Shown one piece after another: positions 28,194 through 42,061 of a stretch of 64,000 nucleotides of DNA (positions within the stretch are counted from its first letter, which is position 1; the number at the start of each line of letters is the position of its first letter). Both the position numbers and the translations under genes were made by a program. Source of the stretch: Puffinus mauretanicus (taxonomy: Eukaryota > Chordata > Aves > Procellariiformes > Procellariidae); assembly GCA_023333565.1 (NCBI GenBank), contig JAJKFH010003504.1, positions 3,744,005-3,808,004 on the forward strand. The letters run 5' to 3'. The notes under the pieces were generated by a model that searched no databases, was not told the origin of the DNA, and was given only the letters and a program-made list of their open reading frames with translations.

Positions 28194-28227
28194 GGGGGGG
28201 GGGAAGGGGGGGAAGGAAGGAAGGGGG
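28194..28227 (+). repeat. G-run tract, possible G-quadruplex
   Basis: Runs of G10, G7, GG, GG and G5 separated by AA satisfy the G3+N1-7 quadruplex pattern on the plus strand. The TMEM135 transcript would carry the C-rich complement, so any fold would form in DNA or in an antisense RNA. Confidence 0.6.
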
Positions 28228-28762
28228 CGAAAACCCACAAAATAAAAATATCCAACTCGCTGCTAAGACAAGAATAGTTTTAGCTTTGCTATAAAGCTTT
28301 TTAACTTCATCCCCTGTCCAAAATGTCATGTTCCTGCTATTTGCTTTTCCAAAAACTCTTAGCATTATCAAACCAACAAGCACGACCTGAGAATAAATAG
28401 GTACTAAAATGAAACAAGTGAAACTTATTCTTGTGACCTACGCAACAAGACCTGAACTATGCGTGGCTTTAACGTAAGAAAATATACATTTTTTATAAGT
28501 TTCCTACAAATTCAAGTTTGAATTTTATACAAATACTGCTGTTCATTGAGTCTGCTGCATATTCTGACAGTTATCACCTTATTTTAACCGATAACGCTTT
28601 TTTTGATTTTCTACAAGTCTAAGAAATCACAAATAAAAATACTTTCACAGGAATCGGTGGATTCAAAGGGACATATGGGGTGGAATGTAAAAAAAAAAAA
28701 GGTAAAGAGCACATAACTTATGCTGTACTTACTTGTTATAATAAAATTTGAGAACATTTGTC

Positions 28763-28799
28763 TTTTTTTTTTTTTAAAAAAAAAAGAAAGAAAGAAAGA
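28763..28799. repeat. T13A10 palindrome followed by (GAAA)n
   Basis: Thirteen T are followed directly by ten A and then GAAAGAAAGAAAG. The T/A part is self-complementary. Confidence 0.9.
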
Positions 28800-30835
28800 G
28801 TTAACTCTGGCTTTAATTTCTGAACATAAACTAAGAAGCTAACATAATAGTTTGTAATGGCTCCCCAGACAGGATTTGTGGTCTGCAAAAACAGGAAGAA
28901 TTCCTCCCCTCAGCTTCCCTCCCCCCCAGACACTGTAAAACACACCACTTTATAACCTGCAGAATTAAATCAAACACACAAATCACAGGTTTCCCCTGAA
29001 AAGAAAAAGGTCAAAATGAAGAAGGGGTTTTTTTCTGCTCTACAGCAGCTTGACACCACAAGCTAACCAACTATAGATCTGGAGTTGCGATTGCATCCCT
29101 GTAATAACACAAGTACTACAGATTATGTTTAGGGTATCGTTAATCTCTCACACCCACCAATTTCCTACTGACAGCTGGAGGCCAGCAGTGAAATCCTGGT
29201 GCAAAAGTTCACTTAAAATCAGCAGGAACAGATAAGCTTTCAAAATAATGCTGAAAATTATGAAAACAGACTTAAGCAATAAGTTTTCCAAAAAGAATAT
29301 GATTACTTTTTGAGCTTGGTAAATACCAGTAGCAAGTCTTTCACACGAAGATAATGTTCAGACACATAACTTCGTATCAAAAAATACATTTTAAGGACCC
29401 ACAGGCCACTGGGTCTTTTAAGGAATTTTCTATTTCAAAATTTGGGGTTGTTTAAAGTAGGAAATGGACACTTTACAGGTTGGGAAATTGAAGTGGCTGA
29501 AAACTGCAAATCAGTACTACTTGCTTCGAGCACATTACACGTTAAGTAAAACGGTTATTTTTTCTTGCAAATACTCAGAATTTGTTGTTCTTAAAAGGAA
29601 AGAAAAGAAACTCAACATGTTCTATGATTTGAACACATGCCAAAGAAAGGGTATGAGAAAACTGGAAAGGGAGAGAAGCCAAAAAGAAAATATATCTACA
29701 GTAATACATTCCAGTTAAATTAGTACCAATAATTCTTACTGAGTTTTCAGCTAGTGCAACACAAGATAACATCTATAGTTTCATTTTTTAACTGTTTTAT
29801 ACTCTATTTTATACAGGTTTTTTTTCAACATTCCCTCCCTCTTCCTCCTCCCCCTGTTTCTCTATGGTGTCTACAGAGCCAAGAGAGTCAAAACAAAGGC
29901 TGACCTACAGAGGGGAAAAAACCTCTTAATTAAAGTGTGATTTAACCTCACAAGATTCCATGAAGAGATAAAAATCAGATTCCAAAAAGCTTATTAGTTT
30001 CATAAAAGGATTGACCAGTAGATAACAGAAGAACAACAAATTAATCAAACCTCAGGAAAAGAAATGAAGGATTTCCAGCAATTTTTTAAATTATTAACAT
30101 TCTTGATATAGAAGGTCTATCTAGTGTTAAATAAGGCCTCAAAAACAATTTCTTTGGACTGTTGATAGTAACACAGAATTGTTTTCAATCGGCTCTGTCA
30201 ATCAAAAAGAAAACACTCAGTTCTTTTCTGGGCACCTTCTCAGTCGGGATACAACATGTGCTGCTTGGCCGCTCTGTGTGGAAGGTATGCACGCAGGGCA
30301 CAGAAGCAAATACTCTCTTTTTGAGCAAAACTGCTCTGGGGATCCTTAGCAGCAGCAGGTCATTGCTTCTACACATTCTGCTGGCAATCACTACTGTTTC
30401 ATAGCAAAAAGAGAACATAATGAACAGAACTGTTAATAAAAATTAGGAAGAAGAGCAAGACAGGGGACAGACATTTCAGAGTTGCAAGATAGGCAATACT
30501 CACTGGCCTTGGACATATACCCAGTATATTTTGGGAGTGAGGACAGGAAGAAGGAGAAAAAAGTTCTCATATAAAGCTACTACTCTAGCAGACAGCTTGG
30601 GGTTATCCCAACACCAGTGGAAATTCATCCAGTATTTGACCTGCTCTTCTCCATCTCTACCCCCCAGCCCCTCTCAGGTTAAGAGCCATTCACCCGCACC
30701 CATCTCCACATCCCAAACCCAGCTCGCAGCAGCTCAGTGAGAAGCGGCTCCAGAGGCTTCCCAAGAAGCCCCTTAAAATACCTGCCTTTCCCTCCCCAAG
30801 TCATATTCTGTGCCCAGTTTGAGATGGTCCATTCA

Positions 30836-32461
30836 TCCCCTGAGCTGGCAGACAGGGTCGGCGAGCAGGATAAACCCCCCATAATCCAAGAGGAAGAAGT
30901 TAATGACCTGCTACGCCACCTGGACGCTCACAAGTCTATGGGGCCGGATGGGATCCACCCGAGGGTACTGAGGGAGCTGGCGGAGGAGCTTGCCAAGCCA
31001 CTCTCCATGATTTACCAGCAGTCCTGGTTAACAGGGGAGGTCCCGGACGACTGGAGGCTCGCCAATGTGATGCCCATCTACAAGAAGGGTCGGAAGGAGG
31101 ATCCGGGGAACTACAGGCTGGTCAGCCTGACCTCGGTGCCGGGGAAGATCATGGAGCGGTTTGTTTTGAGGGCGCTCATGAGCCATGTCTGGGACAACCA
31201 GGGAATCAGGCCCAGCCAGCACGGGTTCATGGAAGGCAGGTCCTGCTTGACCAACCTGATCTCCTTCTATGACCAGGTGACCCGCCTCGTGGATGAGGGA
31301 AAGGCTGTGGATGTGGTCTACCTGGACTTCAGTAAAGCCTTTGACACTGTCTCCCACAGCATTCTCCTAGAGAAGCTGGTGGCTCACGGCCTAGACAGGT
31401 ACACTCTTCACTGGGTAAAAAACTGGCTGGACGGCCGAGCCCAGAGAGTTGTGGTCAACGGAGTTAAATCCAGTTGGCGGCCGGTCACGAGCGGTGTTCC
31501 CCAGGGCTCAGTACTGGGGCCGGTCCTGTTCAATATCTTTATCAATGATCTGGATGAGGGGATCGAGTGCTCCCTCAGTAAGTTTGCAGATGACACCAAG
31601 CTGGGTGGGAGTGTTGATCTGCTCGAGGGTAGGAAGGCTCTGCAGAGGGACCTGGACAGGCTGGATCGATGGGCCGAGGCCAACTGTATGAGGTTCAACA
31701 AGGCCAAGTGCGGGTCCTGCACTTGACCACAACAACCCCAGGCAACGCTACAGGCTTGGGGAAGAGTGGCTGGAAAGCTGCCCGGAGGAAAAGGACCTGG
31801 GGGTGCTGGTTGACAGCCGGCTGAACATGAGCCGGCAGTGTGCCCAGGTGACCAAGAAGGCCAATGGCATCCTGGCCTGTATCAGAAATAGTGTGGCCAG
31901 CAGGAGCAGGGAGGTGATCGTGCCCCTGTACTCGGCACTGGTGAGGCCGCACCTCGAATGCTGTGTTCAGTTTTGGGCCCCTCACTACAAGAAGGACATG
32001 GAGGTGCTGGAGCGTGTCCAGAGAAGGGCAACGAAGCTGGTGAAGGTCTGGAGCACAAGTCTGATGGGGAGCAGCTGAGGGAACTGGGGGTGTTTAGCCT
32101 GGAGAAGAGGAGGCTGAGGGGAGACCTCATCGCGCTCTACAACTACCTGAAAGGAGGTTGTAGCCAGGTGGGGGTTGGTCTCTTCTCCCCAAAGTAACAA
32201 ACGATAGCACAGAGGAAATACTCAAGTTGCGCCAAGGGAGGTTTAGATTGGATATTAGGAGAAATTTCTTTACTGAAAGAGTGGTCAAGCCTTGGAACAG
32301 GCTGCCCAGGGAAGTGGTGGAGTCCCCATCCCTGGAAGTATTTAAAAGACGTGTAGATGAGGCGCTTAGGCACATGGTATAGTCGGCATGGTGGTGTTGG
32401 GTGGACAGTTGGACTCAATGATCTTAGAGGTCTTTTCCAACCTTAATGTTTCTATGATTCC
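30836..32461 (+). mobile_element. CR1 LINE, 5'-truncated, with most of the RT region
   Basis: Similarity to the 55309-58595 CR1 copy begins near 30836 (CCCCTGAG...TGGCAGAC) just before the reverse transcriptase domain, and runs to the 3' end at GTTTCTATGATTC (32461). The insertion is 5'-truncated in the linker between endonuclease and RT. The 3' UTR has the usual TTGGACTCAATGATCTTAGA and CTTTTCCAACCTTAATG. It lies opposite in orientation to TMEM135 and forms a 1.6-kb inverted repeat with 55309-56920. Confidence 0.97.
30840..32382 (+). pseudogene. CR1 ORF2 remnant: reverse transcriptase and C-terminal domain
   Basis: The frame entering at about 30855 ([20 protein letters not shown]) stays open to 31726. 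It covers the RT domain: [20 protein letters not shown], the [13 protein letters not shown] motif, [20 protein letters not shown], and the catalytic FADD box intact at FADDTKLGG. Near 31715 a one-base loss (GTGCGGG against GTGCCGGG in the relative at 55309) shifts the frame. The C-terminal domain resumes at 31803-32040 ([20 protein letters not shown]). It shifts again at AAGGTCTGGAGC near 32043 and once more at CCCAAAGTAAC near 32192. The last part ([20 protein letters not shown]) runs to a stop at about 32380. The protein is inactive as a whole, although the RT frame itself is remarkably clean. Confidence 0.93.
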
Positions 32462-35400
32462 ACAATACAAGTTTTTTGATAAGCTACTCAAATCATCATT
32501 TTTTTCATCTATTTCAAAAGACTTACGCAGCCTAATGCTCTTTTTCTAGTCAGTCAAACTCGTACTATTGCTTTGTTTGCATGTTTACAGCTAATTTTCT
32601 CTTTAGACTCGTAATGTTTTAATGATTACATTTGTGATCAGATTACACTGTTTACAAAATACTTGAAGCAATATGCAAAAAAAGCTTAACGTGACAAATC
32701 AATCCAACTCAAACAGAAGACTACTGCAGTTTTTCAACACAGTGCGACTAACTTCCAAATGCCCTTATTTTCAGAAACAGCAGACCAGCTATTCCAACAG
32801 AAGTAGGGTATGCAGTTCGACTTGCCAACATAATGGTGCCATTTGCATTTTCTTCCCCTTTAGAACCCCAATGACAGCATATTAAGTCATATTAAAAACA
32901 GGTTTCAAATCCAGTTAGGAACTATGAATTAGTCATGCAGAAGACGGATTAAGGCTGTTAAGAGTGTGCCTACATCTGTAAGGGCCTGGAACACAAAGGG
33001 TCGCAAGGAACAGCAGTGTCAGAAGCCAATGTAAACCTTCTCTAGAAGGATAGGTAAACCATACTAAAAATTTGACTGAGAGTCATTTCAACACATCCCT
33101 ATTGACTGAGAAGTCAATTTCTGCCAGGACAGAATGAACTGTGATGAACTGTGCCAGAGACTACAGACAGACCTTAACGTGACATTCCACCTACCAAACA
33201 CAGAAAGAAGCTATTGCCAAGTCCAGTTTGAACCTATTATTTTCTAACTTTAAGCTCAAGGATCCAAAATGCCAACAGTTGATATTAGAACATTTTTGCT
33301 AGTTCCTCAGTCCATTGCTCATGAGGAATGAATAACAGACACTGAAGAAGAGCTTAAAAGGAAAAACTCATCATTGATGAAGTGAGATGGAGCACATACA
33401 AATTCCTTCAAGCAAACAAAATGATGTTGTACTACCAGACAGTCCATATTGTTTCAGTCTTTCACTAAAGTTGTAGCAGTCTGGATTGCGATGACAGGTA
33501 CTGGCCAAAATTCATGAGACCTGTTTTATGCTTGCCTTTAATGCAATAGACTCTGTTGTTCCTGCTCTTCAGACAGACCACTTTTAGGAGAAAGTTTTAA
33601 TGGCATACGCTTACTTTATCAAAAAGTTTCAATCTGTGGAGGTCAGTGGAGGTCATCTGATTACAAGAAACACTATGGAATCCATAGCACTTACTAAAGG
33701 AAATAAAAATGTGTCATTTTCTGTCCTGGGATGTGGAGGGGAGAGGGCAGGAAGGGGAAGCAAGATGTTTAACCACAGTATACTGCTGTAATCTTTACCA
33801 CAGAAAACCCTTGCATGGTTAAATATAGCAAATCATTACCACTCTAGGCTTCTACCTCCACACTTTTCCTGCTGCAGGAGCCAACAACAACGTTAATTCC
33901 TTGGGAGCTATGAGGCTACAGGAAAGAGTCACTTCATTCACAGAGGGTTTATAGGTGTGGCTCATATGGAAACAAAGATTTAAGCTCCTCTCATCTGTAC
34001 TATCTAAAAACAATATCCTACGAGCAGACCTGAGGAACATATCACAGAAAAGTTCCCTCAAAGACTTTCAGCCATTGTACCAGAGGCATGGTAGGCACAG
34101 ATGTTATCTCGCCAGGTAAATGTCAAGCTTTTCATTGCCACATCAGCCAGCACTACCACCAGCTCACCTAGGCAGCATCTGAAGTTTATTCTATACTAGC
34201 AGAATATTTATTATCCCCCCTCTGGGAGCTGCATGTTACACACAAGCATTCAAACACAGAAGATGTATTAAGTGTTTGCTTAAGCCAAGGAAATCCAAAT
34301 GAGTGACTCCTGTATGCTAGTGCTGAGCAGACAAAACAGAGTAATTCATCCCCTGTTTGTGCCATTTGAATCCAAGTCAGATAGTCTTGCAGAATAGTCC
34401 AATGTTCAGCAGCAGTCTGAATTTTAACATTTTATCTGTAGGCATTTCAACAGGACTGTAAGTTTTCTGGGGTTTTTTGTGGGGTTTTGGGGGTTAATGG
34501 TGAAAACAGAATACAAAATTATACTAATACTCAGATGACTAAATCACTTTTACTAGTTTCCAGCCTACAAAGTGAACATTTCAAAAACAGATTTGCCAAA
34601 AGTGGTCCTTAGAATAATAAAAAACCCTAAACTTTAATTATAATCAGGTCTCAATTACTCATGGAGTAGCTACACAGAGTCACCTGGGATCTATCAGAGC
34701 TTGCGCTTGACCTTAGCACTGCCCTTTGGCCATCCAGGCTGGCATCACGTGAACTGACAGAGGTAGTCCAGACCTTGATGGGTGCTGCCTGTGGTGTCTT
34801 TACATTATTACTCATGAAGTAACCTCACGGCTGGTGCTGTGCCTAAGCTGGTAAATCCTCCCGACACTCAGGGAACTAGAGACCATTGAGCAAATGCAAC
34901 CAAATAGTCCTGCATGATCCAGCTCAGCCCTAACTGTAACAACACAAAGAGAAAACAAACCCAGTCTGTACACACCCACCCAGATACCCGCAACACATTC
35001 TTCAGTATCTCCAGAAAATCACAGGTATATATTTTACATGGGATCTTCCAGTATTCTTACTCTGTCTGCATGTGTTAACCCAGAAAATGGATTGTTGACT
35101 ATAAAGCTGTAGCTGCTCTCCTGCTCTTCCATCTTGTGCAAGACTAACAAGGACTACACAAGCAAGCTGGACCAATTTTTCCAACATTTGAATGCTGCAG
35201 GCTGAAAATTCCTGAAACTTGGTTGCTGAACACTTCTACAGAATAGTTACAGTTTTCCAGAAGCCTGATTAGTTTATAACCTGGGCTGATTGACTATAAA
35301 TGCATGGGACTGGAATCCTTTTGCTCTGTTCACAACTATAGGATTCATTTGCCAAAGGTTTGCCATCTGAAGTGGATGAAATCTAGCTTAAGACAGTTAT

Positions 35401-35849
35401 CTAGACTGCCTTCGTAACTGAGAAACATAACAGTGATTCACTCAACTGACTGGGAAGAGATGAATGGTATGAAATAGAAATACACATTTCAGGTGGTAGA
35501 AAAGTCGAAGTGTTGACTGTAACCACTTCTTTTTAAAAGGCATGCAGAAGTATAAGGATTATACCTACATCTTATGTGCATACACAGAATCACGAGGAGT
35601 AAAGGGCAGGGGTGAAGGATAGACTGATTGTAGGAATAATTAAGAGCACAGTATGGGAGAGAGGATCTTTCCTGCATAAAGAACAAAATGGTTTCCACAG
35701 TTCATTTAAATGCAGCAAATTTAACTCTGCAGCTACTTTTACAAATGGAGCACATAGTTTACATCTTGCTAGTGACACACCGTCCTTTTATGACCCACAG
35801 AGGAAATCCTTCTCCTTCACACAGGACTGCTTCACAATCCAGCTACAAC

Positions 35850-36755
35850 TTAAGTGACAGCCTTGCCTTCATCCACTAGGCGGGTGACCTTATCATGGAA
35901 GGATATCAAATTAGTTAAACAGGACTTTCCCTTTGCGAATCCATGTTGACTGTGTCTGATGATTGCACTGTTCTTTAAATGCCTTTCAGTAGTACCCGGT
36001 ATAATCTTCTCCATAATTTTTCCAGGAACTGAGGTTAGACTAACAGGTCTGTAGTTTCCTGGCCCTTCCTTCACGCCCTTTTTGCAGATTGGAATAACGC
36101 TGGGTAGCTTCCAGTCAGCAGGGACCTCCCTGGACTCCAAAGACTTTGGTAGATGATCGAGAGGGATCCTGCCATAACATCCACTAGCTCCTTCATACTC
36201 TGGGATGAATCCCATCAGGCCCCATGGACTTGTGAACATTCAGCTGATACAGCTGGCCCCTTACAATTTCAGTGTCCACAAAAGGAAAGTCACTGTTCCC
36301 ACACTCATGGTCTTCTGACTCAGGGGACCGGGCAGCCCAAGGTCTACCAGTATTATTAAAGACTGAGGCAAAAAAAAGCATGGAATGCCTCTGCTTTTTC
36401 TTCATCCCTATTAGTCAGGTGACCATCTTCAACATCAGTCTGACGTTTTCTTTAGACCTCCTTTTGCTATTAACGTACTTAAAAAAAAGCCCTTCTTGTT
36501 GTCAGATACAACACTGGCCGGTTTCAACTCTAATTAAGCTTTTGGCCTTTCGTGTCTTCTCCCTGCATATGCGAACCATATCTCTCTAATCTCCCTGCAA
36601 AGCCTGACCTCGCCTCCAGAGATCATACAATTTCTTTTTCTCTTGAGTTCCACGAGGAGTTCCCTGTTCAGCCACGCTGGTCTTCTGCCCCACTTGCTTG
36701 ACTTACAACACAGTGGAATTGCCTGCTCCTGTGCTTATAGAAGGTGGATCTTAAA
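35850..36755 (-). mobile_element. Old CR1 LINE, internal ORF2 fragment lacking its 3' end
   Basis: The minus strand encodes degraded CR1 ORF2. From 36755 downward come WGRRPAWLNREL (the linker after the endonuclease), ASVFNNTGRPWAARSPESE, and [16 protein letters not shown]. Then follow [40 protein letters not shown], and [30 protein letters not shown], where similarity stops. The rest of the RT and the whole 3' end are missing. Several frameshifts and stops break it. Wording such as PADWKLPSVIPICKKG differs from the younger copies, so this is another, older subfamily. Confidence 0.93.
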
Positions 36756-36773
36756 AACGGACTTCATTAACAT

Positions 36774-36799
36774 TGATTTAACTGAACACAGTTAAATCA
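36774..36799. repeat. 11-bp perfect hairpin
   Basis: TGATTTAACTG, a 4-base loop (AACA), then CAGTTAAATCA: a perfect inverted repeat 20 bases beyond the 5' edge of the old CR1 copy. Its origin is unknown; it is not part of the CR1 consensus as I know it. Confidence 0.7.
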
Positions 36800-39700
36800 G
36801 CTTCAGGAACTTTTTCCAGAATTAACATGTAATGCTATAACAATAAGTGAAAAATAGAAATCTCTTTGCAAATATCAACAAAGTTATGATTGCCAGGGAT
36901 ATACCTTACAGAGGTCATCAATCTTTCTAGTGTAAAATACCAGGCTATTGGGTTGTTTTTTTCCAAACTGGAGACTGAGTGTGTCAGGACAAACATAGCA
37001 TAAGCCAGGTGATTGCACTTCTCGGAAAGACAAATTACTGTAAATCGTTGATTAGAAATACTTTAGCCCTGTGCTGGGCAAGAGCTCCCAGCTCTTAGAG
37101 CTCCCACTAAGACCCAAAGCCAGCAAGAGACTTTCCATGAAAAACGCTCCCAAGAGCTGCCAGTCCTCAGCTACCTGCCATTCACAATGTTCCCACAATC
37201 ACATCATCTTCCAGATCGACTCCTGCACTCCCAGGCAACCTTGAACGATCAGTGTTTTCCCTCCCTCTGCTAACTATAGCAGTAGCAGCCCTCAAAACGT
37301 GCAGCAAAATATGTTCAAATGTTTACATGCTGTTATTATAAAAACACAGATATCTCAGACATTGGCTCTCACCAAGGCAGTTGCTGAAGCACAATGGATT
37401 TTAACATATTTTGGTTCGGAAACAAAAAGCGTTCCCGTTAACTTCTACAGCTTGGCTCTGTATTTCACAGTAATGATCACTCTAACGGAGTAAAACTCCA
37501 AAATAATTTGTTTCCCTGCTAGCTCTCCTTACCAGATCACAACACAAAATACCCATGTATGATCCAAACTTGAGGGTTTTTTCACTACCACACAAAAGTA
37601 TGCAAAAAATCATCCCTCAATGTAGTTTGCTCTCTTAATTTCTTACCTGTAGCAAGTAAGACTAAAGCTTGCAAAAACACTTGCTGTGTTAAAAGTTTAC
37701 TTGTTTTGATCACCCACTCCCCCCATACTGGTGATTTATAGGTTTCCCTAAAAGACAACATCAAACTGAATTACCATAAAATATTTTGAGAAAGGAAATT
37801 GTCAACTCAAGTCTAAATATACTACACTACTATACAGAAATATATACCAACAAATTTGTATTTGAATGGACAAACTTAAAAAACGCTGTATTTATTTACA
37901 ACATATACTTTTTACCATTACTATGCTGCCATATTCTTCCTTTATAATGTATTTAGACTAATGACATTTATAGCAAGCAAATAACCCTAACAAGCAACTG
38001 AATGTTTCATCAGGAGAACAAACATACAGTCTAAAAATTCTACACTGTTCTTACACAAAAGTTTCTGTCACTTTCTAAGCAATACATCGTAATACTTTTG
38101 TTTCCAAGAAGACTAAATATATGTATATATGGAGATATTCTCTATAGCATACATTGTTGTACTATATCACTTTTTAAATGCACATGCTTTAAATATTTTT
38201 CTGAGAGTCCAGTATACTGATTTTTTTTTGATGAAAAACTTTTCAACTAAAAACATGTTGCGAATAGTTGCCCAGAGCAAGATTTTACAACCAAATTATA
38301 AAAGCCCTAAATCTCAAGTTTTATAATACCATCAGTGACACAGTCTTAACTGTAGCGACGAGACAGGCGCCGCTATAATGTTAACAGCCAGTATGTAAAC
38401 ATTAATGCAGCCTAAGGGGGGGAACAGGGGGCAATCCCAGAAGCGTCCCTTCAGAACTGCCACAGAACTTTTAGGTGGCTGTAGTTAAACTTTCTTTGGC
38501 TTAATTACTTACAAAGGGCCGGGGTGGGGGGTGAGTTTGCCAGGCAGTAAGACAATTACATTCATTAAAACTGCAATTGTATTCCTTCTTACAGTTGTAG
38601 TTCTTGAAACTCACTAATACGTTATTTTTTGAACAAGAGTCCAACAAACTGAAGTTTGCCATTTACCTATTAGCAAAACACAACTTAAATGTTTTTAAAA
38701 CATCAGCACATTTACAAACACTTAAGAGAACATCATTCTTTTCCTTGAGAGTAATCACAGAGGTCTTACATACAGGGTCCTCACTGAGTTATCAGACAAC
38801 TTTGTCTTAGAAATCAGTAAGGTACAACCGATCTAATCAGATTTCCAGTAATAGGCTGGCTTCAGCCAAGCCTCAAATCACATTTCAACAGCTTCATGCA
38901 CAGCAATTTTAACAAGTATATTCAGTTACTTCCTTGCCTTCTAACAGTCTCGGTGCTTCTAGAACAAGGTAGTGTCTTTCAGTCTAAGCCACATACCTCC
39001 TCCTCTACTATATGCTCAATTCTTGTTGATAACATTTAATAGATGTTGAAAAAAATGACAGGAGACTGTAACTTTGAATTACAAACAGAAGCCACGATGT
39101 AAGCAAAATATTCATTTTTCAAAATTACAAACAAATAAAATTGCTTCCTATCAACAATTTGAAACAACACCTATAGGAGTAAACAAGGAGTACACTGGTA
39201 AAATAATTCCATACAAAGGTTAATAAAATGCACGTAATGATTTCCTAAGCAAGCTTAACGAAATTAATGTAACTGAGTTATCTCGATTTTTGAGGAGACA
39301 TTAATACAACTTTCAACATCTAACACTACAAAACTAAATTCTGTGACAGAAGAGTTGCACATTTTTCTTTAATAGAAGATGTAAAAAAGGTGAAACTGTA
39401 ACGAAAATTACATTCTTTTAAATATACTTGTGCAAGTGCACCTGTTAGAAGCTTACTTATTATAATACAGTCAGTTATTATGACAATATATACATAAAGA
39501 GTAATTAAAATGTTGAAGTCATGGCCAAATAATCAAAAGGAATTAGAAAAATGTACATTCTAATGAATTGTGTACAGTTCTCCAGGAAAAGGGAGTACTT
39601 TCCTTATTTGCAAGAACATTTTCTTTGCATGTGAAAACACGTAACATACCAGTAACACCTACAATATTTTTTGTTTCATTTCTCATTTTTCAACACCTCT

Positions 39701-41839
39701 GCCAGAGCCATAAATACAGCAAAAAGAAATAACATGGCAGGACTAACACTAAAAACGATTAAAAAGATCTGTACTGTATGAGATAATGTAAAGTCAAAAT
39801 CAGCTGAAATCTAATTCTGTGCCCTCTTAGCACTTCTCAGAGCATCAAACATACACGAGCTATGCAGCTAGCAGATGTCAGACTGTCATTTATAAAGTCT
39901 GCATTGGCCAGTAAGGGTGCTTCCTCCTAATCCTAAAAGGCAACCCACACTGCTTGAGAGTACCAGGAAAAGGCAAAAATTCTGAGTTACTCCTACCGGA
40001 GTAGGGGACTAAAGGCATAGAATATGAATCTGCACATTACAAACACATAATCTCCATGTTTATGTATCTACATCCAATTATTATCTAAGAAATAATTCTT
40101 ATCAAAACATTACTTAATCATTGACTAGTTCTCTTCCAGTAATCTCACAGAACATTCATAGATACATATACAAAAAAGTTTACAAGTGTTTTTATTCCTT
40201 GGCCCTTTCCACAGATCCTAATAAACTAGTTTTCATAGACATCAGGATAACCATATTTTATAATCACCAAATAGAATACACATGGACATACTAAGGTGCA
40301 ATTTATATCTTTATAGAACTGTAATGGCATAATATAATGCAAATCATTTCCTGAGTCTGTTTGAAGTTTCTATGCAATGTCACCTCCCCTTCTCATTGCC
40401 AGTGCCACGCAAATTTGCAATTATATATTACACAGATACAAACTATAATCAAACTAGTTCTGTAACACATGAGAAAACATGCTCCTCCTCAGGATTATAA
40501 TGCGCCTAGACAAGCTATCCACCTCTTTTTCCCATTCTTCCGTAAGAATTATAAAATGTACAAGGCTGGCACACATGAACAGCAACACTCAGCAGAAAAT
40601 CTGATTTACAAGCCTGCTATTCCCAAATTCAGGACTGACAGGGATGCTGTGCAAGCAAATGCCAGTGAGGTACTTAAAATAGGGTATCCACCTGGGAAGA
40701 GATTAAGTGATTAAGTTTGATGTTCCTGCCAGCTGCTAGCAGCAATTTAAAGGGCTAGAGATATGTTTATGAACTCAAATCAGGGCTGTTTCCCACTTCT
40801 CTGATTTTTCAATACAATTTGTTGTAAGCTACTCAGGATACGAGTAGCTTAACAGACTGCAAGTCTATTAAAATTTAACAGAAGCTAACAAGGAAATTAG
40901 ATGTGAAATCAGAAAGTCAGATTTCACTAAGTTTGTCAGCAGCAGCATTTCACACATTATACACAGCATCTGATAACATACCAAACAATTTCGTATTTCA
41001 ACTACCTTTTGATGCCATTTAACAATTTTTTTTTCATTAATAACAATGACACCACATTTTCAGCTGCGTGTGTTATATTACAATACCAAAGTTGCCTTTT
41101 TACATTTTATCTGATGCAATACAATGTGAACTTTTTAGGCAAAATACCTTAGGTCACACATTTTGGATCCTGACAGAAAGGAGAATAACCTTCCAGGAAG
41201 TAAGTATTTCGCCATTATTCATTACATACATGCTGTACCAACCTACTTTTGTCATTTTCACACACCTTGATTTCAACTTTTATTTCTTTCAAATTTCAGA
41301 TGCTAAATAAGAGCCTGTTAACATGTCAAAGCTTTCAAACATTGCCACTGAGACTTTTAGAAACACCCATTTGACATAAAATTTGATTGCCTAACTCTTT
41401 TTGCTACACTTAACAAGCTTAGGTTTGCAAGTTTTTCAAAGTTATTCCACTGTTACACAAAAACCTTCCAGTCAGTTTTTTCCACAACATCCTATTACTC
41501 CTCTGTCTTAACTAATGTCACGTTGTTAACTCTAGTCACCAGCAACTTTCATTCGCATGCTCCTTCTCTGCAACTAATTGCAAACATTATTTAAATTATA
41601 TTTAAAAAACCCCACAGCTTCAGTAGGAAATCCTAAGCAGCCGAGCTTCATCGGGCAATCCTAAGCAACCCAATTAACATTAAACAAGAAAAATAAACCA
41701 CAAAAAAGAAACTGAATGTTTGAAAAGTGTTTTTTCACTGTAGCTTCCTAGATTTAAATCCAAAGTTGCAAAAGACACTATTTCAAATGAACTAAATTTC
41801 CAGCATTCTGAAACAAAACCACTGAATTGTCAAATGTCA

Positions 41840-42061
<222 letters not shown>

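Noticed and set aside
30737..30850. Start of the 329-codon frame upstream of the CR1 RT
   Set aside because: The first 30-35 codons lie in flanking DNA and are open by chance; CR1 similarity starts only near 30836.
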